The notes: generated by a model not told the origin, from the sequence alone. A stretch of DNA of 42,148 nucleotides from Dysgonamonadaceae bacterium (GCA_031267615.1 JAIRYM010000017.1:1-42148), one strand, 5' to 3'; shown: positions 9,132 to 19,098, counted from the first letter of the stretch. Program-made: numbers and translations.

Positions 9132-9444
9132 CACTTGATGCGTAAACCGACGCCTTATCAACTTTAATTCTGACTCCATCGGAAATTTCGATGATAAAAG
9201 TCTTTTCGCCTGTTTCTTTTATCTTGCCGTAAATACCGCCCGCGGTAACTACTTTGTCGCCAATCGTCAGACTTTCGCGCATTTTTTGAATTGCTTTCTG
9301 TTTCTTCTGTTGAGGACGAATCATAAGAAAATACATAATGGCGAACAGCAGGATAATCATAATCAGCGGACTCCCGAGGATACCGCCAAGACCACCTGAA
9401 CTTGCAGGAGCAGGGTCTTGTAATAAAATAAAGAGATTTGTCAT
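9109..9444 (-). CDS. yajC: Preprotein translocase subunit YajC
   Basis: LIMIILLFAIMYFLMIRPQQKKQK...LTIGDKVVTAGGIYGKI. Confidence 0.95.
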   Translation of the reverse strand: MTNLFILLQDPAPASSGGLGGILGSPLIMIILLFAIMYFLMIRPQQKKQKAIQKMRESLTIGDKVVTAGGIYGKIKETGEKTFIIEISDGVRIKVDKASVYASSDDIQVAK

Positions 9445-9472
9445 ATTAACGATAATTTTAATAAATGAAACG

Positions 9473-9480
9473 CAAAGTTA
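9473..9480 (-). promoter_or_regulatory. Bacteroidetes -7 element TAACTTTG for yajC
   Basis: CAAAGTTA on + strand, 29 bp upstream of ATG. Confidence 0.5.
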
Positions 9481-9534
9481 TGTATTTTTATTCAGAAAAT
9501 CAAATATAAGCATATTTTTTTACGGAAATTTTAA

Positions 9535-9542
9535 TACTTTTG
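9535..9542 (+). promoter_or_regulatory. Bacteroidetes -7 element TACTTTTG for the DUF4857-like gene
   Basis: TAnnTTTG, 24 bp before ATG 9567. Confidence 0.5.
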
Positions 9543-9566
9543 TTGCATAATTTCTGCAATAAAATT

Positions 9567-10637
9567 ATGTTCAGATATAAAAAACTCGTATATATCATTA
9601 TACTACTGTTTGTTGCGCTCATTGCACTGTGGGGAATACCTGAAATTGTGCGCACTGCAACCCGTACTCGCAGCAATTATCCGTTTGTTTATTTCAGTTC
9701 GATTAAAAAGAAGTTTCTGCTGCGCGAAAGCAACGGACAGAAAAGTATCTTCAGAGATGACGAAGGCGAAACGCTGACGGAAGACGAGTACGACCACGCT
9801 CTGCCGCTGCTCAATTTCCGCCAACTGACAGTAAATGGCGAAATGCCTGATTCAATTGACGGCATCGCTATCGACCCGCGCGAACTGCGCATCAAATCAA
9901 TGAATTTTCGCTATCAGCCGGTAGAAATCCATACTCCGCAAACAGAACTGTATATTATGTACGAATCGCTTCCTAAAAAGGCGAAACTTGAATCGCCGGG
10001 CGATGTTTTCCGTCTTGACAACAAGATAGAATTTATTGACGATGAAACCAATACAGTAAATAAAGAAAAGAGCGAGATCTTCCAAATGGCATTGAAAAAA
10101 GCAGGTTATACTTTTCCTGCACAATGGACCTGCGGAAATTTGAGTATCCGTAAACCTTACGACGAAGGTTATTTTTCGCTTGATGATGCAGGACAACTTT
10201 TCCATATCAAAATGGTTAACGGACGTCCATTTGTGCGCAATACGGCACTTGATAAAAATATTGAACCTGCACATTTTTCGATGCTCGAAGTCGCAGACAA
10301 GCGATTTTACGGTTTGCTGTTCGATAAAAAAGGGTTTGTTTATATTCTGGAAGAAGGTGGTGGAAAATACAATCCTTTACGTCTTGAAATAGAGCCAATG
10401 AACATAGATAAAGATGAACTTTTGATTATCGGAAACATGCTTTATTGGACTGTTACAGTACAAACTTCAGAAGGCAGACACATTTATGCTCTTGATGCTG
10501 CAACGCTTCAACAGTTACGCACACTGTTAATAGAAGCGCCAAAAAATAAATTTGACGTCTTGCGTAAAATATTTTTCCCTGTTTCGCTGACTTTTCGTAA
10601 AAAAACAAGCGATTACATTGAACCGCGCTTGCAATAA
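9567..10637 (+). CDS. DUF4857-like protein
   Basis: N-terminal TM then NYPFVYFSSIKKKFLLRE...GETLTEDEYDHALPLLNFRQL; resembles Bacteroidetes DUF4857 by eye. Confidence 0.7.
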   Translation: MFRYKKLVYIIILLFVALIALWGIPEIVRTATRTRSNYPFVYFSSIKKKFLLRESNGQKSIFRDDEGETLTEDEYDHALPLLNFRQLTVNGEMPDSIDGIAIDPRELRIKSMNFRYQPVEIHTPQTELYIMYESLPKKAKLESPGDVFRLDNKIEFIDDETNTVNKEKSEIFQMALKKAGYTFPAQWTCGNLSIRKPYDEGYFSLDDAGQLFHIKMVNGRPFVRNTALDKNIEPAHFSMLEVADKRFYGLLFDKKGFVYILEEGGGKYNPLRLEIEPMNIDKDELLIIGNMLYWTVTVQTSEGRHIYALDAATLQQLRTLLIEAPKNKFDVLRKIFFPVSLTFRKKTSDYIEPRLQ

Positions 10638-10851
10638 AAAGGCAACCATACGGCTATCTTTTTATTAGACCTCTTCCGGAAAATAATTTGCAAAAAAACA
10701 TAAAAAGATGATTATAGAATAGGGACATGAACACATATTTTTGACTTCAATTATTTTGCCCTCGCATCTTGAACAGATTACCGGCAATTTAATAAACCTT
10801 GCCTTATAATATGTCTGTTTGTTACAACGCAATTAGTTTCCAAACCTGTAT

Positions 10852-12114
10852 TTATTGATGTTTTCTTAAACTAATTTTAAATCCTGCCTTTTTCAAATCA
10901 TTCCAAAACGAAGGATAAGACTTTGAAACCACCTGTGGTTCAGCGATATGAATTTTATCAATGTAAAGACATGCAGGGGCAAAAGCAAGAGCCATCCGAT
11001 GGTCATCGTAAGTTGCAATGACGGGCAAATGTTCAGGCTCGCATCTTTCGCCTTTCCATTCAAGCAAGTTATCACGCTCTGTCGAGAGTATATAACCGAG
11101 TTTTTTCAGTTCTGTTTGTAATGCGAAGATTCTGTCTGTTTCTTTGATTCTCAAACTTTGTAAACCACTGAATCGAAATGGAATACCGAGCATACAAGCT
11201 GTAACTGCCATAGTTTGCACCAAATCCGGCTCGTCGGTAAAATCATATTCCAGAAAAACAGGCAACGTTCTGTCCCGGATATTTTGCAATTTTACGCCGG
11301 AATCGGTAAAAGTAGTTATAACGCCGAGAGGATAAAATAGTTCCGCCACTTTTGAATCGCCTTGCAGACTATTTTTTCTCAAATCAGAAATGGTAATATT
11401 TACCTCACATTTTGCCAATGAAGCGATTTCGTACCAGTAAGACGCCCCTGTCCAATCGCTTTCAACGCTGAAAGCGCGCGGAACATATTGCTGCTGTGAA
11501 ATTTGGATTGAATTATCGTAAATTTTTGGTTTCACGCCAAACAGTTCCATCAATCGCGCAGTCATTATAATATAAGGAAACGAAACAACCTGTCCTTCAA
11601 GATCGATTGTCAGCCCGTTATTCATCATAGGAGCAATCATCATCAAGGCAGAAATATATTGTGAACTGACACTGCCGTCAAGCGAAATATTACCGCCTTG
11701 CAATCTGTGTCCTGTTATTTTAAGTGGAGGAAAACCTTCTTTTTCAAGATATTCAATTTCTCCGCCAATAGAGCGAAGTGAATCTGCAAGAATCTTCACA
11801 GGACGGTTTTTCATTCGTTCAGAGCCTGTAAGAATCCTGACGCCATCGGTTTGAGCAAAATAGGCAGTTAGAAAACGCATTGCCGTTCCTGCTGCACCAA
11901 TATCAACAGTTGTATTGTCGGTATTGAAAGCGTCTATCATTACTCGTGTATCGTCGCTGTCTGACAAGTTTTGTATCGGAAAAACATTTCCACTTAAAGC
12001 GTTTATGACCAACACCCGGTTGCTTATACTTTTTGATGAGGGTGGTTTCAGGGAAACATCAATCCTGTCTGGAGGTGTTATATTATAAATAGTATTATAA
12101 TTAGTATTATTCAT
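10852..12114 (-). CDS. aroA: 3-phosphoshikimate 1-carboxyvinyltransferase (EPSP synthase)
   Basis: KPPSSKSISNRVLVINAL, GAAGTAMRFLTAYFA, SLRIKETDRIFAL, YDDHRMALAFA. Confidence 0.96.
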   Translation of the reverse strand: MNNTNYNTIYNITPPDRIDVSLKPPSSKSISNRVLVINALSGNVFPIQNLSDSDDTRVMIDAFNTDNTTVDIGAAGTAMRFLTAYFAQTDGVRILTGSERMKNRPVKILADSLRSIGGEIEYLEKEGFPPLKITGHRLQGGNISLDGSVSSQYISALMMIAPMMNNGLTIDLEGQVVSFPYIIMTARLMELFGVKPKIYDNSIQISQQQYVPRAFSVESDWTGASYWYEIASLAKCEVNITISDLRKNSLQGDSKVAELFYPLGVITTFTDSGVKLQNIRDRTLPVFLEYDFTDEPDLVQTMAVTACMLGIPFRFSGLQSLRIKETDRIFALQTELKKLGYILSTERDNLLEWKGERCEPEHLPVIATYDDHRMALAFAPACLYIDKIHIAEPQVVSKSYPSFWNDLKKAGFKISLRKHQ

Positions 12115-13345
12115 ACCTTATTGAATCAACAGGTTTTAAGTTTGCTGCATTTTTTGCAGGAAGGTATCCAAAACTTACCCCGACAAGTACCGAAAAAGCA
12201 AAGGCAATAAAAATGGAATAAAATTGGATAGAAGTTTTTACGTCAGTAAAAAGCGAAACAACAAATGAAAGCACTACACCAAACACTACGCCGATAATTC
12301 CGCCTGTGATACTGATTGCAACGGCTTCCGAAACGAACTGTCGCATAATATCTTTCTTTCTTGCTCCAATAGCCCTACGGATACCTATTTCACGTGTACG
12401 TTCCATAACCGTAGCGAGCATTATATTCATAATACCTATTCCTCCGACAATCAACGATATTGCAGCAATAGCACCAAGCAGAAAATTATAAATTTGCCGT
12501 TCTTTTTCTTCCTGTTTCAGCAATTCATAAGGAATGACGATGCTGTAATCATCATTATTAAAGTGACGGCGTTTTAATATTTCGCGAATCAAGTTAGATA
12601 TTTCAATTATTCGTCCTGAATCGTTAATTTTTATTGTTATCTGACTGACTTCGCTCTGTAAGGGTTTTTCCGCTCCGAATCGAGAAACAAATGTTCCAAA
12701 CGGCATATAAACGTCATTGTTCAAATCACGTGCGGCAAGTTCGCCGACAGTTTCTGTGAAAAGTGCCTTAGAATTAAGGACACCGACAACTTCAAGCCAC
12801 TGGTCTTCTATTTTTACCATTTTTCCGGCAGGATCTTCCTGACGAAAAAGCGTAGATGCTACACCTGCACCGAGCAAACAAACTTTTTTGCGATGTGTAT
12901 TATGTGTTTCATTTAGCCATTCACCGCTTTTGAGATGATAATTTGTCATATTGAAAAAATCAGGCGTAACTCCTACTACAGTCGATTTTACAGACTTGTC
13001 TGTATATTTAACTTCGGCATTGATTTCGGTTTGCGAAGATATACATTCTATGTTTGGTACAATTTCAAAAATAGCCTGTGCATCTTTTGTAGAAAGTCCC
13101 TGCGAAAATTTTGAGCGGACTTCTTCCAACTCTTCATCTGACAGATTTTTATCGCGAACAATAATATTATTCACGCCTAAATCCTGATATTTTGCAATTG
13201 CTTCTCGCTTTGCTCCCTCGCCAATGGAAAGCATAGAAATAACAGATGCTACGCCGAAAATAATTCCAAGCATCGTCAAAAAGGAGCGAAACTTGTGGTC
13301 TGCCAAACCATTGAGTGCTAATTTTATATTTTCTTCAATCTGCAT
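12107..13345 (-). CDS. MacB-like ABC transporter permease (FtsX domain)
   Basis: ENIKLALNGLADHKFRSFLTMLGIIFGVASVISMLSIGEGAK...GGIGIMNIMLATVMERTREIGIRRAIGA; 8-bp overlap with aroA. Confidence 0.92.
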   Translation of the reverse strand: MQIEENIKLALNGLADHKFRSFLTMLGIIFGVASVISMLSIGEGAKREAIAKYQDLGVNNIIVRDKNLSDEELEEVRSKFSQGLSTKDAQAIFEIVPNIECISSQTEINAEVKYTDKSVKSTVVGVTPDFFNMTNYHLKSGEWLNETHNTHRKKVCLLGAGVASTLFRQEDPAGKMVKIEDQWLEVVGVLNSKALFTETVGELAARDLNNDVYMPFGTFVSRFGAEKPLQSEVSQITIKINDSGRIIEISNLIREILKRRHFNNDDYSIVIPYELLKQEEKERQIYNFLLGAIAAISLIVGGIGIMNIMLATVMERTREIGIRRAIGARKKDIMRQFVSEAVAISITGGIIGVVFGVVLSFVVSLFTDVKTSIQFYSIFIAFAFSVLVGVSFGYLPAKNAANLKPVDSIRYE

Positions 13346-13366
13346 ATATTTTGATTTATTAAAACA

Positions 13367-13374
13367 CAAAGGTA
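13367..13374 (-). promoter_or_regulatory. Bacteroidetes -7 element TACCTTTG for the MacB-like/aroA operon
   Basis: CAAAGGTA on + strand just upstream of ATG 13345. Confidence 0.6.
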
Positions 13375-13496
13375 CTGTTTTTTTGTTCTATAAAAAACCA
13401 TTGTGTAAATTTTGTGATTTTTTTGTTTTAAATCTGACTGTTCCGAGGAAAGTGTCTATCGTTTTTTAGCGATTTCTAAATGCAAAAAAAATTTTG

Positions 13497-13504
13497 TACA
13501 TTTG
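13497..13504 (+). promoter_or_regulatory. Bacteroidetes -7 element TACATTTG for the DUF3467 gene
   Basis: TAnnTTTG, 30 bp before ATG 13535. Confidence 0.5.
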
Positions 13505-13534
13505 CAACTTAATTAACAACAAAAAATTTCTTTT

Positions 13535-13843
13535 ATGGAAAATGTACAGCAAAACAATATGCAGATTGAATTAAATGAGGAAGTTGCTCAAGGTGTATAC
13601 TCTAATTTGGCGATTATTGCTCATTCGTCTTCGGAGTTTGTTCTTGATTTCGTGAGAATGATGCCTGGCGTACCAAAGGCAAAGGTTCAGTCGCGTATTA
13701 TTATTACTCCCGAACATGCTAAGCGTTTGTTTCTCGCTCTGATGGATAATATCAAAAAATATGAATCGCAATACGGAGAAATACGCTTGCAAACGCCTCC
13801 GGGATTTACTCCGCAGATAATGGGTCCTGTGGGCGAAGCGTAA
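13535..13843 (+). CDS. DUF3467 domain-containing protein
   Basis: ELNEEVAQGVYSNLAIIAHSSSEFVLDFVRMMPGVPKAKVQSRIIITPEHAKRLFLALMDNIKKYE. Confidence 0.92.
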   Translation: MENVQQNNMQIELNEEVAQGVYSNLAIIAHSSSEFVLDFVRMMPGVPKAKVQSRIIITPEHAKRLFLALMDNIKKYESQYGEIRLQTPPGFTPQIMGPVGEA

Positions 13844-13862
13844 GATAGATAATTACTCCTGT

Positions 13863-14837
13863 TTATTTTTCTTTGTAAATAACATATAATACAGTTTGTC
13901 CGACTGCTTTCAATGTTTCGCGGCTAACGTGTTCCATGTTATCATTCAGTGTGTGCCAAAATGCAGCAAAGCCTGTCGCTCTGTCCGGATCGTATTGTAT
14001 AATGTCTATACATGGGATTCGGCGGTATAGATTTATTTGTTTGTGGTCGTCTTCTATGCCGCTGATTTTTTTGTCAGGGAAAAAGTTTTCGTAACCTGTG
14101 GCGCGCGCTGCATCCCAAACTTTTTTTACAACATGCGGCGCATATTCTACTGAATAGTATTCTTGATAAAATTGTGCGTCCGCTCCACTTACCATATCAA
14201 GTAATATTCCGTAATTCGCTCTGTAACCGGACTTGTGCGGATTTTTCGCCCAATATGCTGAGCCCATACACCATTCTCCATGATGCAAACTTGATGCATC
14301 TGAATAATTATTTCCCCAGTCTTCTGCATCAAAAAATATTATGTCGACTCCGATTACTGGCGGTAAAATGCTGATTTGTCGTGCTATTTCGAGAAGTGCT
14401 GCACACGAACCTGCGCCGTCGTTTGCGCCGTCAATTGGTTTATTTTTATTTGCTGGATTTGGGTCCTGGTCGGCAAATGGACGTGAATCCCAGTGGGCAC
14501 AAAGCAGTACTCGATTTTTCTTTTCCGGCTGAAATTCTCCAATGATATTACTGATGTTAATCGGAGTGCCGTCAAGTAAATGCAGTGTGGTTTCCTGGAT
14601 TGTTACTTGTGCGCCGAAGTTTTTCAGTTTATCTGCCAAATATGCTGCACAGGCAGCGTGTGATGGTGTGTTTGGGATTCTGTATCCGAAATTTACCTGC
14701 GATAAGGTGTATTGATATGCGCTGTCTGCATTGAAATCGGGAATATGTATTTGTTGCTCCTGTATTCTGGCGGTCTGTTTACTGCAAGAGATTCCAACTG
14801 TGGCTATTGCAATAATAATGAGTATTTTATTTAACAT
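13863..14837 (-). CDS. M28 family peptidase / glutaminyl-peptide cyclotransferase-like lipoprotein
   Basis: VGISCSKQ lipobox; RVLLCAHWDSRPFAD...GANDGAGSCAALLEIAR...IIFFDAEDWG. Confidence 0.9.
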   Translation of the reverse strand: MLNKILIIIAIATVGISCSKQTARIQEQQIHIPDFNADSAYQYTLSQVNFGYRIPNTPSHAACAAYLADKLKNFGAQVTIQETTLHLLDGTPINISNIIGEFQPEKKNRVLLCAHWDSRPFADQDPNPANKNKPIDGANDGAGSCAALLEIARQISILPPVIGVDIIFFDAEDWGNNYSDASSLHHGEWCMGSAYWAKNPHKSGYRANYGILLDMVSGADAQFYQEYYSVEYAPHVVKKVWDAARATGYENFFPDKKISGIEDDHKQINLYRRIPCIDIIQYDPDRATGFAAFWHTLNDNMEHVSRETLKAVGQTVLYVIYKEK

Positions 14838-14850
14838 TTTGTGTGTGTTG

Positions 14851-15720
14851 TTAACTGCGTTTGTGAAAAAGCATCATTAGCGCTTTTACATAGTCTTCAT
14901 CTGTCCTGATCGATATGGAATCAACGTGGCTGCGCTTAAAATTGCTGCTCATTTCTTGTTGACGATTTTTCCACCACTGCCCGTAGGATTCGCGAACTGT
15001 GCGTGAAGATGTGTCAATATATGTTTCTCTACCTGTTTCGGGATCGCGGACTTTCATTAATCCGATGTTCGGTATTGTTGTTTCGCTGCGATCGTATACT
15101 TGAACGGCTACTATATCGTGTTTGCGGTTGGCGATTGTTAATGCGTGTCTGTAGTCTCCTTTGTCGATGTAGTCTGAGAAGATAAATGCGGTGCAACGTT
15201 TCTTGATGGCGTTGGTTAGATAGCGTAATGCTTGCGTGATGTCTGTTTGTGTTTGACTTGGTTCAAAGTTGAGCAATTCTCTGATTATGTAAAGTATATG
15301 ACTTTTTCCTTTTTGGGGAGGTATGAATTTTTCTATTTTGTCGGTGAAAAATATTACTCCTGTCTTGTCGTTGTTCTGAATGGCTGAAAATGCGAGCGTT
15401 GAGGCGATTTCGGTGATCATATCGCGCTTAAACATGGTGTGGGAGCCGAAATTGCGACTGCCTGAAATGTCGACGAGTAACATTACGGTGAGCTCCCTTT
15501 CTTCTTCGTAAATCTTGATGTAGGGCTTGGAATATCTTGCGGTTACGTTCCAGTCTATGTCTCTAATGTCGTCGCCGAACTCATATTCACGTACTTCTGA
15601 GAATGACATTCCCCGTCCTTTAAAAGCGGAGTGATATTGTCCTGCAAAGACGTTGCGTGACAGTCCTTTAGTTTTTATTTCTATTTGACGGACTTTTTTT
15701 AACAGTTCTGATGTTTCCAT
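14851..15720 (-). CDS. DUF58 domain-containing protein
   Basis: VRQIEIKTKGLSRNVFAGQYHSAFKGRGMSFSEVREYEFGDDIRDIDWNVTARY; start overlaps the MoxR stop (TAATG). Confidence 0.93.
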   Translation of the reverse strand: METSELLKKVRQIEIKTKGLSRNVFAGQYHSAFKGRGMSFSEVREYEFGDDIRDIDWNVTARYSKPYIKIYEEERELTVMLLVDISGSRNFGSHTMFKRDMITEIASTLAFSAIQNNDKTGVIFFTDKIEKFIPPQKGKSHILYIIRELLNFEPSQTQTDITQALRYLTNAIKKRCTAFIFSDYIDKGDYRHALTIANRKHDIVAVQVYDRSETTIPNIGLMKVRDPETGRETYIDTSSRTVRESYGQWWKNRQQEMSSNFKRSHVDSISIRTDEDYVKALMMLFHKRS

Positions 15721-16715
15721 TATGGTACTTCTACCTTGTTGAGTATTTCGCTGATAATTTCTTCTGTGATCATGTTTCTGGCTTCTGCTTCGTATGATAA
15801 TCCGATTCGGTGACGGAGGACGTCGAAGCATACGGCGCGAATGTCTTCGGGTATGACGTAGCCGCGGCGTTTGATGAAGGCGTAGGCGCGTGAGGCGAGG
15901 GCGAGGTTGATTGATGCTCTGGGCGATGCTCCGAAGGTTATCATGTCCTGCAATGCGGGTAATCCGTGTTCTTTGGGATAGCGGGTCGCAAAGACTATGT
16001 CGACGATGTATTTTTCTATTTTTTCATCGAGATAGACTTCGCGTACTATTTTGCGGGATTCTGTTATTTCTTCTTTTTTTAATACGGGGCTGATGTTTAT
16101 TTTGTCGCCGCTAATGTTTTGACGTATAATCTGTTTTTCTTCTTCTTTCACTGGATAGTTGATGATGACTTTTAGCATGAAACGGTCTACCTGCGCTTCG
16201 GGCAATGGATATGTGCCTTCCTGCTCGATTGGGTTCTGAGTTGCGAGTACTAAAAAGGGCTCGGGCAGTGTGTAGGTCTGGTCTCCTGTCGTTACCTGCC
16301 TTTCCTGCATGGCTTCGAGCAGTGCGCTCTGAACTTTTGCCGGTGCGCGATTTATCTCGTCAGCAAGGATGAAATTTGCGAATACCGGTCCGTGCTTGAC
16401 TATGAATTCTTCCTTTTTCTGACTGTAAATCATCGTTCCTGTTACATCTGCGGGAAGCAAATCCGGGGTGAACTGTATCCTGCTGTATTTGGCTTCTATG
16501 AGCGATGCAAGTGTTTTGATAGCTAAGGTTTTGGCTAATCCGGGGACGCCTTCGAGTAGGATGTGTCCATCGGACAGCAACCCGATCAGGAGTGATTCTA
16601 CCAAGTGTTTCTGTCCTACTATCACGTTATCCATTCCTTTGAGGATCAGGTTTATGAACTGGCTTTTGCTTTCTATCTTCTGGTTAAGTTCCCGTATATC
16701 AATCATTTGATTCAT
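15720..16715 (-). CDS. MoxR family AAA ATPase
   Basis: HILLEGVPGLAKTLAIKTLA, RIQFTPDLLPADVTGTMIY, FANFILADEINRAPAKVQSALLEAMQE. Confidence 0.95.
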   Translation of the reverse strand: MNQMIDIRELNQKIESKSQFINLILKGMDNVIVGQKHLVESLLIGLLSDGHILLEGVPGLAKTLAIKTLASLIEAKYSRIQFTPDLLPADVTGTMIYSQKKEEFIVKHGPVFANFILADEINRAPAKVQSALLEAMQERQVTTGDQTYTLPEPFLVLATQNPIEQEGTYPLPEAQVDRFMLKVIINYPVKEEEKQIIRQNISGDKINISPVLKKEEITESRKIVREVYLDEKIEKYIVDIVFATRYPKEHGLPALQDMITFGASPRASINLALASRAYAFIKRRGYVIPEDIRAVCFDVLRHRIGLSYEAEARNMITEEIISEILNKVEVP

Positions 16716-16766
16716 TTTGTTTGTGTTGTTTTTTTTTATTGTTTTCTTGTTTAAAAATTTGATTTG

Positions 16767-16774
16767 CAAAGTTA
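16767..16774 (-). promoter_or_regulatory. Bacteroidetes -7 element TAACTTTG for moxR-DUF58
   Basis: CAAAGTTA on + strand upstream of ATG 16715. Confidence 0.5.
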
Positions 16775-16836
16775 TTTGTTTTTTTTCTTTTTTGCAAGTG
16801 TTTTTGTGTTAAATGTAATTAATATTTTTTTGCCTG

Positions 16837-17787
16837 CTAATCGCTGAACAGTGTGTCTACAAATTCTTTCCGGTTAAAAATTTGCAGGTCATCTGTTCCT
16901 TCGCCTGTTCCGATGTATTTTACGGGTATTTTGAACTGATCGGATATTCCTATTACTACGCCTCCTTTGGCGGTGCCGTCTAGTTTGGTGATTGCGAGGG
17001 CATTGACTTCTGTCGCGGCTGTGAACTGACGCGCCTGCTCGAAAGCATTTTGTCCGGTGGATCCGTCTAATACTAACAGTATTTCATCGGGGGCGGTCGG
17101 GACTATTTTCTTCATTACGTTTTTTATTTTTGTCAGCTCGTTCATCAGATTGATCTTGTTGTGTAATCTGCCTGCGGTGTCTATTATGACTACGTCTGCC
17201 TTGTTTGCTGTCGCCGAACTGAGGGTGTCGTACGCGACTGAGGCGGGATCTGATCCCGCCTGCTGCTTTATTACGGTCGCGTTTGCCCGTTCGCCCCAGA
17301 TGGTTATTTGGTCTGCGGCGGCAGCTCGAAAGGTGTCTGCGGCTCCGAGGTATACCTTTTTTCCTGCTTTGGTGAACTGGTATGCGAGTTTGCCGATTGT
17401 TGTTGTTTTCCCAACGCCGTTGACGCCTGCTACCATGATGACGTATGGTTTTGATGTGTCCGGGATCGAAAATCCGTCTGTTTCTGATCTGTTATCTGTC
17501 AGCATGGCAGTGATTTCGTCGCGAAGTATGCTGTTCAGCTCTTTGCTGTTGATATATTTATCACGGGCGATTCTTTCTTCTATTTTTCCGATTATTTTGA
17601 GTGTGGTTTCTACTCCGACATCGGATGTGATGAGGGCTTCTTCTAATCCGTCTAATATATTTTCGTCTACTGTTGACCGGCCTGCTATCGCCCGTGCTAA
17701 CTTGTTGAACATGCTGTCTTTGGTCTTCGACAGACTTTTATCCAGCTTGTCTTTGCTGCTTCGCGAAAAAATGTTTGGAAAATTCAT
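16837..17787 (-). CDS. ftsY: Signal recognition particle receptor FtsY
   Basis: VNGVGKTTTIGKLAYQF, LGAADTFRAAAADQ, VVIIDTAGRLHNK, ITKLDGTAKGGV. Confidence 0.97.
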   Translation of the reverse strand: MNFPNIFSRSSKDKLDKSLSKTKDSMFNKLARAIAGRSTVDENILDGLEEALITSDVGVETTLKIIGKIEERIARDKYINSKELNSILRDEITAMLTDNRSETDGFSIPDTSKPYVIMVAGVNGVGKTTTIGKLAYQFTKAGKKVYLGAADTFRAAAADQITIWGERANATVIKQQAGSDPASVAYDTLSSATANKADVVIIDTAGRLHNKINLMNELTKIKNVMKKIVPTAPDEILLVLDGSTGQNAFEQARQFTAATEVNALAITKLDGTAKGGVVIGISDQFKIPVKYIGTGEGTDDLQIFNRKEFVDTLFSD

Positions 17788-18740
17788 AATGTTCTCTCTA
17801 TTACGAAGGTAAAGAACTTGCTTCCTTTGAATTTTCTTATCCCGTGTATTTTCAAACTTGCGTTACCGACTTCGACGTTATCTGTGAAACTTATATTGAA
17901 GTCTCGTCCTATTTCGAGGGGGACTGTTTTTTCTTCTGTCTTAAACAGTATTACAGGCACCGGAGTTACTGGCAGACCGGTATATTTCTGAACCGGAATC
18001 GGAGCCGGCTGCGCTTTTGTGATGTCATAGTGTTTAAATCTGTGTTCACGGTTCAAGCGGTGGATTTCATGATTAATTTTTTTTATGAGCGCTATGAATC
18101 CCGGGTCTTCATTTGTTTCCGAGTTTGCTTCCAGAACTTCTGCTATTCTGAAGAATATCGGTTCTATTTCTTTCCTGATTTCTTTGAAGTTTACTTCCGG
18201 CTTGGTGTCGTAATATTCATCTCTTTTTTCCAGAATGTCTCTAAACGCTATACTTGCGTTTTTCAGCTCTGCGATATGGGCTGTGGTTGAGGATGCGTAC
18301 TGCATCATCCACGTAACGTCGCCGCTGTATCTGGTTGCAAGCTCTCTGAGGATAGATTCGATATCTCCTGTCTGCTGTGAATACGGCTTTGAGTTTACAT
18401 TCTTGTAGCTCATCAGCATTTCATATACTCTTTTTGCGGCGTCTGCATTTTGCTTGCTGAGCTCGAATGTCTGGGATTTTGCAAGTGATCGAAGCGCTGT
18501 CAGTGCAGTATCCTGCCTTTTGTCTGCTTCTTCGATTTCCAGTGTGAGAGGCGACAGTTTTTGCCAGTCTTCGATTGCTTTTTCGATCTTAAGTTTGACG
18601 TCAAAGGCTGTTTGCAATTCGCTTAATTCATTTTTTACCTTTTCGGTAGATAATGAGATTTTCGCACTTACATACGTCATAAATCCACAGTGTGATGCAA
18701 CTGGATAGATGCTAAATAGCGGTTTTCTAATTCGTAACAT
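17784..18740 (-). CDS. Uncharacterised DUF6261-like protein, translationally coupled to ftsY
   Basis: MLRIRKPLFS...FMTYVSAKI...SPLTLEIEEADKRQDTALTALRSL pattern; stop overlaps ftsY ATG (ATGA). Confidence 0.6.
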   Translation of the reverse strand: MLRIRKPLFSIYPVASHCGFMTYVSAKISLSTEKVKNELSELQTAFDVKLKIEKAIEDWQKLSPLTLEIEEADKRQDTALTALRSLAKSQTFELSKQNADAAKRVYEMLMSYKNVNSKPYSQQTGDIESILRELATRYSGDVTWMMQYASSTTAHIAELKNASIAFRDILEKRDEYYDTKPEVNFKEIRKEIEPIFFRIAEVLEANSETNEDPGFIALIKKINHEIHRLNREHRFKHYDITKAQPAPIPVQKYTGLPVTPVPVILFKTEEKTVPLEIGRDFNISFTDNVEVGNASLKIHGIRKFKGSKFFTFVIERTL

Positions 18741-18764
18741 AATATTTTTATTTAAAAGTTTATG

Positions 18765-18772
18765 CAAAGGTA
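18765..18772 (-). promoter_or_regulatory. Bacteroidetes -7 element TACCTTTG for the DUF6261-like/ftsY operon
   Basis: CAAAGGTA on + strand, 24 bp upstream of ATG 18740. Confidence 0.6.
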
Positions 18773-18871
18773 ATATTTTTTTTTTATTCTGCAATAGTTT
18801 TTCTAAAAAAAAGTGTGTTTTTTAAAAAAATATTTTGAAACGGGCTTAAAGTCCACTATAATTCCGGTTTT

Positions 18872-19098
18872 GATTCTTTTTTTTCGTCCCAAACAGCTTG
18901 GCATGAAAGCAATGATTCTTTTTTTTCTCCCAAACAGATTGCTGCTGAAGAAATGGTTCTTTTTTCCATCATAAACAGTTGGTTACGCCAGAAAGAGTCA
19001 TTTTTCACCTCCCCAACAGTTTGGCGGGTAAGAAAGAACCATTTTTCATATTCCAACGTCTTTGGAGAGCAAGAAAGAGCTATTTTTCATATTCCAAA
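18872..19098. repeat. Degenerate tandem repeat, period 40-42 bp, about 5.5 units
   Basis: Unit starts at 18872, 18914, 18955, 18995, 19036, 19077; unit pattern GATTCTTTTTT..CCCAAACAG.TTGG...GAAAGAAA. Confidence 0.8.

Noticed and set aside
10638-10851. Intergenic region between DUF4857-like and aroA as a possible small RNA
   Set aside because: No clear stem, promoter or conserved motif by eye.
17057-17812. 251-aa plus-strand ORF antisense to ftsY
   Set aside because: Shadow ORF of a highly conserved gene.
18856-19056. 66-aa minus-strand ORF over array 1
   Set aside because: The repeat period is not a multiple of 3, so the translation is not periodic; likely chance.
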